A stretch of DNA of 64,000 nucleotides from Roseibium aggregatum (GTDB lineage Bacteria; Pseudomonadota; Alphaproteobacteria; Rhizobiales; Stappiaceae), in the NCBI RefSeq assembly GCF_017309185.1, contig NZ_JAEKJZ010000002.1, positions 496,001-560,000 on the forward strand, written 5' to 3'. Position numbers and translations under genes: made by a program. Under the pieces are notes generated by a model. That model ran no database searches. It was not told the DNA's origin and saw only the letters and a list, made by a program, of their open reading frames with translations. Of this stretch, positions 44,441 to 53,779 are shown one piece after another; position 1 is the first letter of the stretch, and the number at the start of each line of letters is the position of its first letter.

Positions 44441-45352
44441 ATGAGCCGCCGCTACGCGATCTTGGATGTCTTTACCAACACGAGCCTGTCCGGAAATCCG
44501 CTGGCGGTGGTTCTGGACTCCGAAGGCCTTAGCGACGAACAGATGCAGAAGATCGCCGGCGAGTTCAACCTCTCCGAGACGGTGTTCGTGTTCCCCCCCG
44601 AAAACCCCGGCCAGTCCGCCAGCATGCGGATCTTCACACCGAAGGTGGAACTGCCCTTCGCCGGCCACCCGACAGTGGGCACCGCGATCCTGATGGCCAC
44701 GGAACGCTTCGGCGAGGTGACCGTGGAACAGGATTCCGTCGTGGTTCTGAAGCAGAAGATCGGCACGGTGCGCTGCGCGGTCATCCTGAAGGAAAACGCG
44801 GCCGCCTTTGCCGAGTTCGACGTGCCGAGCCTTCCAGAACCCGCCGGACCAACCCAGAATGTGGAGCTGATCGCCGCCGCGCTCAACCTCGAACCGTCCG
44901 ATATAGGCTTCGAAAATCACGCTCCGTCGCGGTTTCGCGTCGGTCCGTCCTTTCACTTCATTCCCGTGCGCGACCTCGATGCCCTTGCCCGGGCAAGACC
45001 GGCTCTCTCCATGTGGCAGGCCGGGTTCGGCAAGGACGGGCATGGCGACGCCTACGTCTACTGCCGCGAAACCCGTTCCCACGACAGCGCCTTCCATGCC
45101 CGGCTGTTCGCCCCCGACATGGGCATTCCGGAAGACCCGGCCACCGGCTCCGCCGCGGCCGCTTTTGCCGGCGTGGTGAACTATTACGACGACCTTCCGA
45201 ACGGCACCCATCACATCCGAATCGAACAGGGCTTCGAGATGGGCCGTCCGTCGATCATCGATCTGGAAATCGACATGGAAAACGGCGGCATGCACGCGGT
45301 GCGTATCGGCGGTCAGGCGACCCTCGTCGCGCGCGGCGAGTTGTTCGTCTGA
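44441..45352 (+). CDS. PhzF family isomerase-like protein
   Basis: A 303-residue protein of the PhzF/DAP-epimerase fold. Signatures: [22 protein letters not shown] at the N terminus, the Glu45 region [27 protein letters not shown], and the second-half [12 protein letters not shown]. The ATG at 44441 follows GGAG by six bases. Outside phenazine clusters such proteins are common and of unknown substrate; no phenazine genes are present here. Confidence 0.94.
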   Translation: MSRRYAILDVFTNTSLSGNPLAVVLDSEGLSDEQMQKIAGEFNLSETVFVFPPENPGQSASMRIFTPKVELPFAGHPTVGTAILMATERFGEVTVEQDSVVVLKQKIGTVRCAVILKENAAAFAEFDVPSLPEPAGPTQNVELIAAALNLEPSDIGFENHAPSRFRVGPSFHFIPVRDLDALARARPALSMWQAGFGKDGHGDAYVYCRETRSHDSAFHARLFAPDMGIPEDPATGSAAAAFAGVVNYYDDLPNGTHHIRIEQGFEMGRPSIIDLEIDMENGGMHAVRIGGQATLVARGELFV

Positions 45353-45761
45353 ATTTCAGCAAGGCCGAAAGCAAGGCAAACCGGGCAACTTCCGCAAATC
45401 CCGGTTGCACTTCTCCAAGTCCTGACGTATGAACGAACCTCGTTAACCGTCCGGTCACGCTTTCGCGGGATCCTCGACGGACGACTTGAAAAGACGACCG
45501 AAGGCCAAAGACAGACCCATGATCGCGGCACGCGACATTCCCGGTTTCTCTCACGACGTGCGGCTCCCCCTGCGCGGCGGCCTGCTACTTGGCGATCTCC
45601 TCCTTCTTAGATGCCCCTGAGCGTCGGCTGATCCGCGTTTGTTGCGGAACGGGCACTTAGGGGAGATACTTCGATAAAATCAAATCACGACAGTCCGGAT
45701 CGCGCCCGTTGCCTTGAGCCAATCGAAAAGGAACGCCGGTCCAAGCCAGGAACGAAACACC
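45353..45761. promoter_or_regulatory. leuA leader region
   Basis: The 409 bases between phzF and leuA hold a leucine-rich leader peptide and hairpins described separately. CCCCTGAG at the leader-peptide end (about 45.61 kb) can pair with CTTAGGGG about 40 bases later, and CCGCGTTTGTTGCGG forms a small hairpin between them. No long T-run follows, so control could be over translation or Rho access rather than intrinsic termination. Confidence 0.55.
45519..45620 (+). CDS. Leucine-rich leader peptide for leuA
   Basis: A 33-codon frame contains nine leucines, clustered at the end as LLLGDLLLLRCP. It includes the rare-type codon CTA and ends 142 bases before leuA. The distribution is what ribosome-mediated attenuation by leucine would need. 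The stop codon lies within a stem (CCCCTGAG with CTTAGGGG). The ribosome site (AAGG) is rather far from the ATG, so the start is uncertain. The function is inferred from position and composition. Confidence 0.75.
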   Translation: MIAARDIPGFSHDVRLPLRGGLLLGDLLLLRCP

Positions 45762-47318
45762 ATGACTGCCACCCCTGAGAAGGACCAGGTCCGCATCTTC
45801 GACACCACCTTGCGCGACGGCGAGCAATCGCCCGGCGCGTCCATGACGCTGGAAGAAAAGCTGCAGATCGCCGAAATCCTCGACGACATGGGCGTCGATA
45901 TCATCGAAGCCGGTTTCCCGATCGCCTCCAACGGCGACTTCGAAGCGGTCAGCGAAATCGCCAAACGCTCCAAGAATTCCGTCATCGCAGGCCTTGCGCG
46001 GGCAATCCACACGGATATCGACCGTTGCGGCGACGCCGTGAAACATGCCGAAAAGGGCCGCATTCACACCTTTGTCTCCACCTCGCCGATTCACCTGCAG
46101 TTCCAGATGAACAAGACGGAAGACCAGGTACTCGACATCATCACCGACACGGTGACCCGCTCGCGCAACCTGATCGACGACGTCGAATGGTCGGCCATGG
46201 ATGCGACCCGAACCCCGATCGACTATCTGTGCCGCTGCGTGGAAGCCGCCATCAAATGCGGCGCGACGACGATCAACCTGCCGGACACGGTCGGCTACGC
46301 GACACCGGACGAATACAAGGAAATGTTCGTCCAGATACGCGAACGGGTGCCGAACAGCGACAAGGCGATCTTCTCCGTGCACTGCCACGACGACCTGGGC
46401 CTGGCGGTTGCCAATTCGCTCGCCGGGGTCGCCGGTGGCGCGCGCCAGATCGAGTGCACCATCAATGGACTGGGAGAACGTGCGGGCAACGCGTCGCTGG
46501 AAGAGATCGTCATGGCGATCCGTACCCGCGGCGACATTCTGCCTTACATGACGCAGATCGATCCGTCCTTCCTGGTCCGGGCGTCCAAGATGGTCGCCGG
46601 CGCTTCCGGGTTTGCCGTCCAGTACAACAAGGCAATTGTCGGCAAGAACGCCTTTGCCCATGAGAGCGGCATTCACCAGGACGGCATGCTGAAAAACGCC
46701 GAAACCTACGAAATCATGCGGCCCGAAGACGTCGGCGTGAAAGCCACGTCGCTGGTCATGGGCAAGCACTCCGGGCGCCATGCGTTCCGCGACAAGCTGC
46801 GCGAACTGGGGTTCGAACTGGGCGACAACGCCCTGCAGGACGCCTTCCGCCGCTTCAAGGATCTCGCCGACCGCAAGAAGCATGTCTATGACGAGGATAT
46901 CGAGGCGCTGGTCGAGGACGAAATCAACGTCCTGGGCGAAGGCGCCAAGGTGATCGCCCTGACCGTGATCGCCGGAACCGGCGGTCCGCAGAAAGCCATC
47001 CTGACCATGGATGTTGGCGGCCAGCACGTCACCAAGGAAGCCACCGGCGACGGCCCGGTCGATGCGACCTTCAACGCCATCAAGGCCATCGTGCCGCACG
47101 AGGCGACCCTGTCGCTCTACCAGGTCCACGCTGTTACGGAAGGCACCGACGCCCAGGCGGAAGTCTCCGTGCGCCTGGAAGCCGACGGCCGGATCGCCAC
47201 CGGCAAGGGCGCCGATACGGATACGCTCGTCGCCTCCGCCCGTGCCTATGTGTCAGCCATGAACAAGCTGGCCCTGCGCCAGCAGACCAGCAATCCGGGC
47301 GCACTCGCAGCAGTGTGA
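45762..47318 (+). CDS. leuA: 2-isopropylmalate synthase
   Basis: A 518-residue long-form enzyme: the DRE-TIM metallolyase domain (VRIFDTTLRDGEQSPGASM at residues 10-28, FSVHCHDDLGLAVANS, GERAGNASLEEIVMAI) followed by a C-terminal leucine-binding regulatory domain (from about 385). It condenses acetyl-CoA with 2-oxoisovalerate, the first committed step of leucine synthesis, and should be feedback-inhibited by leucine. The ATG at 45762 (MTATPEKDQVRIF) follows AGGAACG. Preceded by the leucine leader peptide. Confidence 0.97.
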   Translation: MTATPEKDQVRIFDTTLRDGEQSPGASMTLEEKLQIAEILDDMGVDIIEAGFPIASNGDFEAVSEIAKRSKNSVIAGLARAIHTDIDRCGDAVKHAEKGRIHTFVSTSPIHLQFQMNKTEDQVLDIITDTVTRSRNLIDDVEWSAMDATRTPIDYLCRCVEAAIKCGATTINLPDTVGYATPDEYKEMFVQIRERVPNSDKAIFSVHCHDDLGLAVANSLAGVAGGARQIECTINGLGERAGNASLEEIVMAIRTRGDILPYMTQIDPSFLVRASKMVAGASGFAVQYNKAIVGKNAFAHESGIHQDGMLKNAETYEIMRPEDVGVKATSLVMGKHSGRHAFRDKLRELGFELGDNALQDAFRRFKDLADRKKHVYDEDIEALVEDEINVLGEGAKVIALTVIAGTGGPQKAILTMDVGGQHVTKEATGDGPVDATFNAIKAIVPHEATLSLYQVHAVTEGTDAQAEVSVRLEADGRIATGKGADTDTLVASARAYVSAMNKLALRQQTSNPGALAAV

Positions 47319-47396
47319 AGACAAACGCGTTCCTGGAGACGGTTCAGGCTGAAGCCATCAAGTGGCTGATCGACTTGGACCGTCCGCTGTCTGCTG

Positions 47397-47480
47397 TCAT
47401 CCCGGATGAAGCGCATCTGAGATCCGCGACCTGCTCATTTCCAGAGCGAGGCGGATCGAAACAATGCCATTCCAACGAAG
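47397..47480. repeat. Dispersed intergenic repeat (TCATCCCGG type)
   Basis: It begins CTGTCATCCCGGATGAAGCGC and contains TGCTCATTTCCAGAGCGAGGCGGATCG, resembling the modules near 8.7 kb. It lies in the gap between leuA and a convergent acetyltransferase gene. Confidence 0.5.
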
Positions 47481-47610
47481 GTCCGCGAGTAGCTCCCCGT
47501 TCTGCGCCGACGCTTGACCGGGAAAACACTGCATAAATCAAAAGGTCCCGCGTGCGGGGCTCACAGCCGGAACGGCAAGAGGAAGGAATTCCGAAGGCGG
47601 AGTGCGCCGC

Positions 47611-48150
47611 CTAGCCGGTCAAAAGGTAGGACTGCATCGACGGGCTGAACAGCTGGAAAACATCCGCCTGCATGCCTTCAATCACCTTGCTTTCCCGGTG
47701 AGCAAAGCCGATTTTCTGAACCACCTCGCGCATGTCACGGTTGTCCGTGCGGACGACGGCGACAAGGTGGGAAAAATAGGTGTTTTCGAAGAACCATGCG
47801 GTCAGAGCGGTGCAGAGCCGCTCGGGGAGAGCCTTGTCCTGCTCGACGACATCCGTTCGCAGGCAATGATTCAAGCTGATTTCGGATGTCTCGCTGACCG
47901 GCGTGAACCCCGCCCAGCCCAGGAACCGGCCATCGGAAGACACCGCCTTCCATTTGGCGAACCCGAGATCCTTCTGGTTCTTCAAGGAGGACGACACCAG
48001 TTCCTCGGCATCGGCCACATCGCAGCCGGTCGAATAGTCCGAACACCGGTTGCCATAGGGATCGGAGTGCAGGCCTTTGACGAGATCAATGTCGGCAAGC
48101 GAAAACGGAACAAGGCGAACCGAGCCGCATTCGAGAAAGATCGTCTGCAC
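47611..48150 (-). CDS. GNAT family N-acetyltransferase (RimJ/RimL-like)
   Basis: A 179-residue protein of the Acetyltransf_3 type, with the pattern SVRLVPFSLADIDLV, WKAVSSDGRFLGWAGFTPV and the late block AVVRTDNRDMREVVQKIGF. The GTG at 48150 was chosen because GGGAGGA lies six bases upstream; the frame extends to 48288 but without a ribosome site or family-like residues. The substrate is unknown (protein N termini or small molecules). Convergent with leuA. Confidence 0.85.
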   Translation of the reverse strand: MQTIFLECGSVRLVPFSLADIDLVKGLHSDPYGNRCSDYSTGCDVADAEELVSSSLKNQKDLGFAKWKAVSSDGRFLGWAGFTPVSETSEISLNHCLRTDVVEQDKALPERLCTALTAWFFENTYFSHLVAVVRTDNRDMREVVQKIGFAHRESKVIEGMQADVFQLFSPSMQSYLLTG

Positions 48151-48365
48151 CTTTTTCCTCCCGAGGGTTGAGAATTTGCCGGCTCGCGGAGAAACCGCCA
48201 CCGTAAGCTTCAAGGAGACGCGCAGGGCAAAGAAACCCTGAATTGTGCCATCCCGATGATTGCGGGAGTATAGAGGCAAAAGTGGCAAAAATATATCCGT
48301 AATACCAACGAGTTATGACATTTCCACACGCTGCAGTGCACACATTACAGGTTGCTATCCTAACG

Positions 48366-49316
48366 TCATGCGACCGAAAAGATACCATCCGGTTCGATTT
48401 CGCAAGACGGATCAATTCGTTGCCAATCCGCCATCTGGTTCCGAAACCAGGTTTCCTGTCGCTTGGCATATTGCCGCGTCGCAACAGTCAGTCTTTCCGC
48501 GGTTTTCTCAGTGTCACATTCGCCCGACAAAAAGGTACGAATCTCGGCGACCCCAATGGCCCGCATCGCCGGAAGACTGGCGGGTAGCCCCTTGGCAAGC
48601 AGGCAGCGCACCTCTTCGACCCCCTCCTCCGTCAGCATCATTCCGGCGCGCAGGGCAATCCGTTCATGCAGCCAGGGGCGTGGTGGCGCGAGCACAAGCC
48701 CCCTGAACCCACCTCTTGGCAAAAACGGCTTCGCCTGCTGTTTTTCCTGCCACTGCGACAGGGGTTCTCCCGTCGCTACAATCACCTCAAGCGCTCGGCT
48801 GAGCCGTTGCGGATCGGCGAGCGACGCTGCTCCGTCTGCGTCTCCCGCGGAGGCGAGCGCCTTTTTCAACCCGGCAACGCCTTCCCTCTGCGCAAGCTCT
48901 CTGGCCTCTTTCCGGATCTCGTCCGGAATGTCCGGCATATCCGCGAAGCCTTCCGTCAGCGCCTTGAAATAAAGGCCGGTTCCGCCAACCACGATCGGAA
49001 CCCGGTCCCTCTCCCAGGCGGCTTCGATCTCTTTGACGGCAAGGCGCAGCCAGGCGCCGGTCGAAAAGGCGGTCGCGGCCGACAGGATGCCGTAAAGGCG
49101 ATGCGGAACCTCGGCCTCTTCCTCCGCCGAAGGCCGGGCGCTCACGATGCGGAGATCTTCGTAAAGCTGCATCGAATCGGCATTGATAACGATGCCGTTT
49201 CGCCTTTTCGCCAGTTCCAGCGCCAAAGCGGACTTGCCGCTTGCCGTCGGGCCAGCTATCAGAATGGCGCTTTTACCCGATGTCTGTGTCCCGCCTTCTT
49301 CCAAGGATCCGTCCAT
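48366..49316 (-). CDS. miaA: tRNA dimethylallyltransferase
   Basis: A 316-residue enzyme that transfers the dimethylallyl group to A37 of tRNAs reading UNN codons. The P-loop is IAGPTASGKSALALELA, followed by VINADSMQLYEDLRIVSARPS, IVVGGTGLYFKALTEG, RLSRALEVI and the C-terminal RQYAKRQETWFRNQ. The ATG at 49316 overlaps the divergent serB ATG in the sequence CATG. A longer frame exists but runs antisense through serB. Its ribosome site is weak (GAGAG close to the ATG). Confidence 0.95.
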   Translation of the reverse strand: MDGSLEEGGTQTSGKSAILIAGPTASGKSALALELAKRRNGIVINADSMQLYEDLRIVSARPSAEEEAEVPHRLYGILSAATAFSTGAWLRLAVKEIEAAWERDRVPIVVGGTGLYFKALTEGFADMPDIPDEIRKEARELAQREGVAGLKKALASAGDADGAASLADPQRLSRALEVIVATGEPLSQWQEKQQAKPFLPRGGFRGLVLAPPRPWLHERIALRAGMMLTEEGVEEVRCLLAKGLPASLPAMRAIGVAEIRTFLSGECDTEKTAERLTVATRQYAKRQETWFRNQMADWQRIDPSCEIEPDGIFSVA

Positions 49317-50205
49317 GTCTCTCGTCGCCACTTTCGTGTCCAAACCGACAGCGCCCGCGGTTGACGAAGACCTTCTCCACCGCGCGGTGGAGGTCCTCGG
49401 CGCGAACGCGAAAGCCACCGTTCTGGCCCCCGGCATTGCCGCCGATATCCGGTTTGAGACCTCCGACGCAAGCGGCATTGAGCCTCTCCTGCGCGGCGTG
49501 GCCGGGCCGGCACCGGTGGATGTCTTTGTGCAGCCGGAAGACGGCCGCCGCAAGCGTTTGCTGATCGCCGACATGGATTCCACCATGATCCGTCAGGAAT
49601 GTATCGACGAACTGGCTGCCGAACTCGGCCTGAAGGACAGAATCTCGGCGATCACCGAAAGGGCCATGCGCGGCGAGATCGAATTCGAACCGGCTTTGAG
49701 AGAACGGGTCGGCCTGCTTGCGGGTCTCCCCGTCTCCTCCATAGAGGCTGTTCTGAGCAACCGGATTCAACTGATGCCCGGCGGCCGTACACTGGTTCAG
49801 ACCATGAAGGCGAACGGGGCCTATTGCGCCCTGGTCTCGGGCGGTTTCACGCATTTCACAAGCGCCGTCGCCGCCATGGTCGGGTTCGATGAAAACCAGG
49901 CCAACACCCTTCTGGAAGAAGACGGCAAACTCACCGGCAAGGTGAGCGAACCGATTCTCGGCCGCGATGCCAAGCGCGTCCGGCTTGAGGACCTTGTCCG
50001 CGAGAAAGGACTGACCCTCAAAGAGACACTCGCCGTCGGTGACGGCGCCAACGATCTCGCCATGATCGAACGCGCAGGCGCCGGTGTTGCCTACCGGGCC
50101 AAACCGGCGGTCGCGGAAGCAGCCGACTTCCGAGTCGATCACGGCGATCTCACCGCCCTTCTCTATCTCCAGGGCTACGCGGAAAGCGATTTCGTGCTGA
50201 GCTGA
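49315..50205 (+). CDS. serB: Phosphoserine phosphatase
   Basis: A 296-residue HAD-family phosphatase, catalysing the last step of serine synthesis. The nucleophile motif is IADMDSTMI (Asp86, Asp88), with SGGFTHF and GDGANDLAMI completing the HAD set. Residues 1-75 form the extra N-terminal domain of long SerB proteins. AAGGA lies seven bases before the ATG. The start codon overlaps that of divergent miaA, so the promoters of each gene must lie inside the other. Confidence 0.96.
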   Translation: MSLVATFVSKPTAPAVDEDLLHRAVEVLGANAKATVLAPGIAADIRFETSDASGIEPLLRGVAGPAPVDVFVQPEDGRRKRLLIADMDSTMIRQECIDELAAELGLKDRISAITERAMRGEIEFEPALRERVGLLAGLPVSSIEAVLSNRIQLMPGGRTLVQTMKANGAYCALVSGGFTHFTSAVAAMVGFDENQANTLLEEDGKLTGKVSEPILGRDAKRVRLEDLVREKGLTLKETLAVGDGANDLAMIERAGAGVAYRAKPAVAEAADFRVDHGDLTALLYLQGYAESDFVLS

Positions 50206-50304
50206 CTTGCGGGAGAGCGATTACCGGACAGAGGAAACGGAAAAACAGGGTCGCGGCACCCCTGGACCGGGATCACCGCAGCTTGATGTTTATGCCACCC
50301 GGGT

Positions 50305-51042
50305 TCAGAATTTGTAGCGCAGGCCAAGCAGGATGTCGTGGGTCGCGTAGTGGCCGTCCCAGCCCTTGTCGAGGCTGAACGCTGCGGGCACGGAGGCGGA
50401 AACAATGTTTCGGCCGGTCTCGAAATCACCAAGGTCGCTGTATCTGTATCCCAGATCCAGGCTAATTCTGTCCGTCAGGGCGATCCCCGCTCCGGCGCCC
50501 ACTCCCCAGGCGAAATTTGTTGTGTTGCCGCCATCGACAACAATATTGCCCAATCCTGCGACCGTATAGGTCAGGTCAGAGGTCGTATTATAGGCGAAGC
50601 CGGCCATCGCTGACACGTTAGGCGTTACCTTGATCTGTCCAATCTCGAACGTGTGAATGTCGAATATGCCGCCGAGCATCAGCGCGTAGGAAGCGACATC
50701 CGCTTCGGCCGTTACCTGAATCGGCGCTCCAGGCATCTCGCTGCTGTAGTCATGCCCTTGCCTGGACGTGAACAGCAGCTCGGTTCGGAACCGGTCGGTC
50801 ACATAGGCGCCGAGACCAACACCGAAACCGGCTCCCGTGCCAAGATCCGAGCTGTCGAAAATCGCTGGAATGCCATTGCTTTCGGGAGCGGTTGTCCCCG
50901 TGCTGCCACCGATCGATATCCCGGCTTCCCCCCTCACATAGAATCCGGAGAAAAGCGTGTCGCCGGCCTGCGCTCCGCCGGCAGACAGAGCGATGGCGGA
51001 CATGAAGGTGGAGAGAGCCAAATGTCTGAAGTTCTTGAGCAT
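50305..51042 (-). CDS. Outer-membrane beta-barrel protein (Omp25/OmpW-like porin family)
   Basis: A 245-residue protein with signal peptide MLKNFRHLALSTFMSAIALS...GGAQA, then alternating strands (FYVRGEAGISIGG, GAGFGVGLGAYVTDRFRTELLF, SLDLGYRYSDLG) and a C-terminal Phe (LGLRYKF), the hallmarks of 8-stranded outer-membrane barrels of Hyphomicrobiales. GGGA lies seven bases before the ATG at 51042. Probably structural or surface-exposed; no specific transport role can be inferred. Confidence 0.9.
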   Translation of the reverse strand: MLKNFRHLALSTFMSAIALSAGGAQAGDTLFSGFYVRGEAGISIGGSTGTTAPESNGIPAIFDSSDLGTGAGFGVGLGAYVTDRFRTELLFTSRQGHDYSSEMPGAPIQVTAEADVASYALMLGGIFDIHTFEIGQIKVTPNVSAMAGFAYNTTSDLTYTVAGLGNIVVDGGNTTNFAWGVGAGAGIALTDRISLDLGYRYSDLGDFETGRNIVSASVPAAFSLDKGWDGHYATHDILLGLRYKF

Positions 51043-51238
51043 GTTCGTCCCAACCGAAGGAATGTGAAGTCGCATGACGGTCGTCAAATACGCAATCTTC
51101 ACGATCGATATCACGGCTGAACGCGATTCAGACTCGTAATTTTTACCAATGCTAAAATTGGCATACCAGTGTAGCGTTAACGCAACTAGGAGTTGCCGCT
51201 CTTCGACTGACAATCATCGGAGAAGACCTATTCGTGCC

Positions 51239-53227
51239 TCACTCCGGTGTTTGAACGGCCGGTAAGGGACCGGAACCGCCGGCGCGAGCTGATTTCGAGT
51301 GGTCGAAGAAAGGCGCAAACAGTGGTTTGATTTTCCGCGCCCCATACTCGGACAGATGATCGTCGTCCCAATAGATCATCCCCTTGTCGTCGTAGACCAG
51401 ACAATTGCTGCCCGGGCAAAGCGTTTCATGGGGAAGAACGAGCGTCGCCCCGGTTCTCCTGGAAATTCGGTCCAGCATTTCCAGGACTTTCCCGTTCTTC
51501 TTGAGATAGTGCTCCCTGGTGGGGCTCATCTCCTTGAGGTCCGGATGGTCTTGCCGAATCATCCGCGAGACCACTGATGGCAGGCTTCGCTTGAACCGGG
51601 TTTCAATCAAGGGCACCTGCGCCAGCACCACGACGGTCTTTCCCGAGTCCGTCAGCATTTGCACAAGGTTGAGCAGACTCGATTCTCGAAGCGCCCAGGT
51701 TTTCTGCATATCGAGACCGGCCTTGCCCGCCCAGAATTTGGTCTTCGCGAGCCACCGCCCGGCAATGATCACGGTCTTGTAGTCCGGCGACTGCGCGATG
51801 AAGCCGGCCTGTTGCCTGGTTAGGGCAACGCAATCCGCGAAATAGTCGAGCGCCGCCAGTTCATCTTCAATCGCGATGCATTGGCTGCGGAAAAAATGTG
51901 ACGACAGCCCCGCTTCCGCGCTCAAATCGTGAACGGCAGGGGTTATCGCCTGCGCATGCGAGTCGCCCAAAAGCGCGACCGCGGCCGCCCCGTTTCCCGG
52001 GGGAGCTCCAAGTGCCTGGACCTCCAGACCGCCAACCGTCTCGTTTTGAAAGTCGCCGCCGAACTCCACGTTCACGAAACGCTGAAAATTGGCGTCCGTC
52101 CAGGGAAGAACACCGCGCGACGTAACCGTGTAGCCGGCGAATGCAAGGACAACAGCAAAAGGAACGAGCGACAGTCTCAAGGCGGGCAACAGATCAGGAA
52201 ACGGCTTCCTACGGAAAGGCTGCTCGACAAAGCGCCACGTCACGTAGGACAGGGCGACGGACAAAAGGCCGATGAGCGTCCTCTCAAAATCGCTCAGCCT
52301 CCCGAAATTGTAATAAAGGAAAAAGACGTACAACGGCCAGTGCCACAGATAGAGCGAATAGGAAATCTTGCCGAAAAAGAGAAAGCCCTTCGTTCCCAAG
52401 ACCTGGTTCACAACCGGAAGACAGGTGCCCGAGCCGGACAAGATGATCAGACCCGTTCCGAGAACGACGGGGAATGTCTTGAGCACATAGGGAAAATCGT
52501 CCGGCAGGGCGATCGCAAAGCCGAGCACGATCAGAATGAGCCCGCAAAGGCTCAAGCCGTTTGCGAGCCCTTTGGCGGAAAGCGCTTTTGGCCGCCCAAA
52601 AAGCGCCAGCACCGCTCCGGAGAGGAGTTCCCAGGCCCGGACCGGAAACATGAAGAAGGCGAAATCCTGATCCTTGAACACCGCCGGAAAGGACAGGTTC
52701 CAGACCAGCGAAAGAACCACGATCGAGGGGATCAGAACCTTCAGGAAGCCAACGCCGCGCCGAAACCCCGCGAGGAGCAGGACCGGAAACACCAGATAGA
52801 ACTGCTCTTCGACCGAAAGCGACCAGGTGTGCAGCAGTGGCTTCAGATCCGCGGAGGCATCGAAGTAGCCGGCCTCGCTGTAGAACAGGAAGTTCGAATA
52901 GAAAAACAGCGCCGCGAACACGCTGCGGGCGAAAGGCAACGCTTCGTTTGGAAGCAGGACCGCCGAGGCCGCGATGCAGGTTACCGTTATCACGGTCAGC
53001 AACGCCGGAAGAATCCGGCGGGCCCTGCGCATGTAAAAGTCAATGAAGGAAAACCGGCCTTCTTGCAGGTCGGACAATAGAATGCCCGCGATGAGGTAAC
53101 CGGAGATCACAAAGAAAACATCGACCCCGAGATAACCGTTAAAGCCGACACTATTTCCGACGTGATAGACAACCACAGACACCACGGCAACAGCCCGCAG
53201 CCCGTCTATATCCGCGCGATATTTCAA
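51239..53227 (-). CDS. OafA-type membrane acyltransferase with SGNH domain
   Basis: A 662-residue protein: ten or so membrane helices of the acyltransferase-3 family (YRADIDGLRAVAVVSVVVYH, with the catalytic His in VVVYHVG; GVDVFFVISGYLIAG; HTWSLSVEEQFYLVFP), followed by a periplasmic SGNH hydrolase-like domain (VALLGDSHAQAITP; DDDHLSEYGA, the Asp/His of the triad). Such proteins O-acetylate lipopolysaccharide, exopolysaccharide or peptidoglycan. No glycan operon is adjacent. Confidence 0.94.
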   Translation of the reverse strand: MKYRADIDGLRAVAVVSVVVYHVGNSVGFNGYLGVDVFFVISGYLIAGILLSDLQEGRFSFIDFYMRRARRILPALLTVITVTCIAASAVLLPNEALPFARSVFAALFFYSNFLFYSEAGYFDASADLKPLLHTWSLSVEEQFYLVFPVLLLAGFRRGVGFLKVLIPSIVVLSLVWNLSFPAVFKDQDFAFFMFPVRAWELLSGAVLALFGRPKALSAKGLANGLSLCGLILIVLGFAIALPDDFPYVLKTFPVVLGTGLIILSGSGTCLPVVNQVLGTKGFLFFGKISYSLYLWHWPLYVFFLYYNFGRLSDFERTLIGLLSVALSYVTWRFVEQPFRRKPFPDLLPALRLSLVPFAVVLAFAGYTVTSRGVLPWTDANFQRFVNVEFGGDFQNETVGGLEVQALGAPPGNGAAAVALLGDSHAQAITPAVHDLSAEAGLSSHFFRSQCIAIEDELAALDYFADCVALTRQQAGFIAQSPDYKTVIIAGRWLAKTKFWAGKAGLDMQKTWALRESSLLNLVQMLTDSGKTVVVLAQVPLIETRFKRSLPSVVSRMIRQDHPDLKEMSPTREHYLKKNGKVLEMLDRISRRTGATLVLPHETLCPGSNCLVYDDKGMIYWDDDHLSEYGARKIKPLFAPFFDHSKSARAGGSGPLPAVQTPE

Positions 53228-53779
53228 ATACTTAACTCTACCAGAAGGTCAACAGTCAGTCTTGGTATCCCAAACCAGCAAAACAGTCAATATTTCTTCA
53301 GGGAAGAGCTTGAAGTCAAAATAAATTCTTTTGAAAACGAATATTGTCAAGTATTTTCAAAACAATACAAGATACAGGTTCGTTTAATCGATGATCCTAT
53401 CGAGGTGCCGGCGCTACGGCCGCACGCTGCAGCCGGCCGCTCTCCCCCCGTTTCAAGCCTCGCCGGAACAAAAAAGGCGCTGCAGCGGCGCCCTCAGACC
53501 GCTGACAAACCCTCAGACGGTCATTCCAGACAAGTGCAGCGGAGCTGCGCGCAGATCCGGAAACCAGAAATCTTCTGCGCCAAACGCGCTCAATATTCAA
53601 ATTACATCAGATGGATATAAGAAAAGGTGCTCGCTGCCGCTCGCGCTTATCAGCTGGATTCCGGCTCACGCGACACCGCTTCGCGGTGCGCCGGCCGGAA
53701 TGACTTCGCGAGGTTTTTCGGCAACGAGGGGGCGCCGCAACCGGCGCCCTCCCGTTTGTTCACGCGGTCGCCGTCAGGG
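53228..53779. other. Intergenic region between the acyltransferase and degP
   Basis: This 552-base gap has no supported gene. Positions 53.23-53.39 kb are A+T-rich and probably contain the acyltransferase promoter. The right part carries short palindromes (ACACCGCTTCGCGGTGCG) and the hairpin at 53726-53752. Confidence 0.5.
53726..53752. terminator. G+C-rich hairpin after degP
   Basis: Stem GGGCGCC/GGCGCCC with flanking pairs and loop GCAACC, 28 bases beyond the degP stop. No T-run follows on the minus strand, so intrinsic termination of degP is uncertain. Confidence 0.4.

Noticed and set aside
53162..53620. 152-codon frame in the acyltransferase-degP gap
   Set aside because: It begins inside the acyltransferase gene on the other strand and passes through A+T-rich promoter-like DNA and palindromes; there is no family signal.
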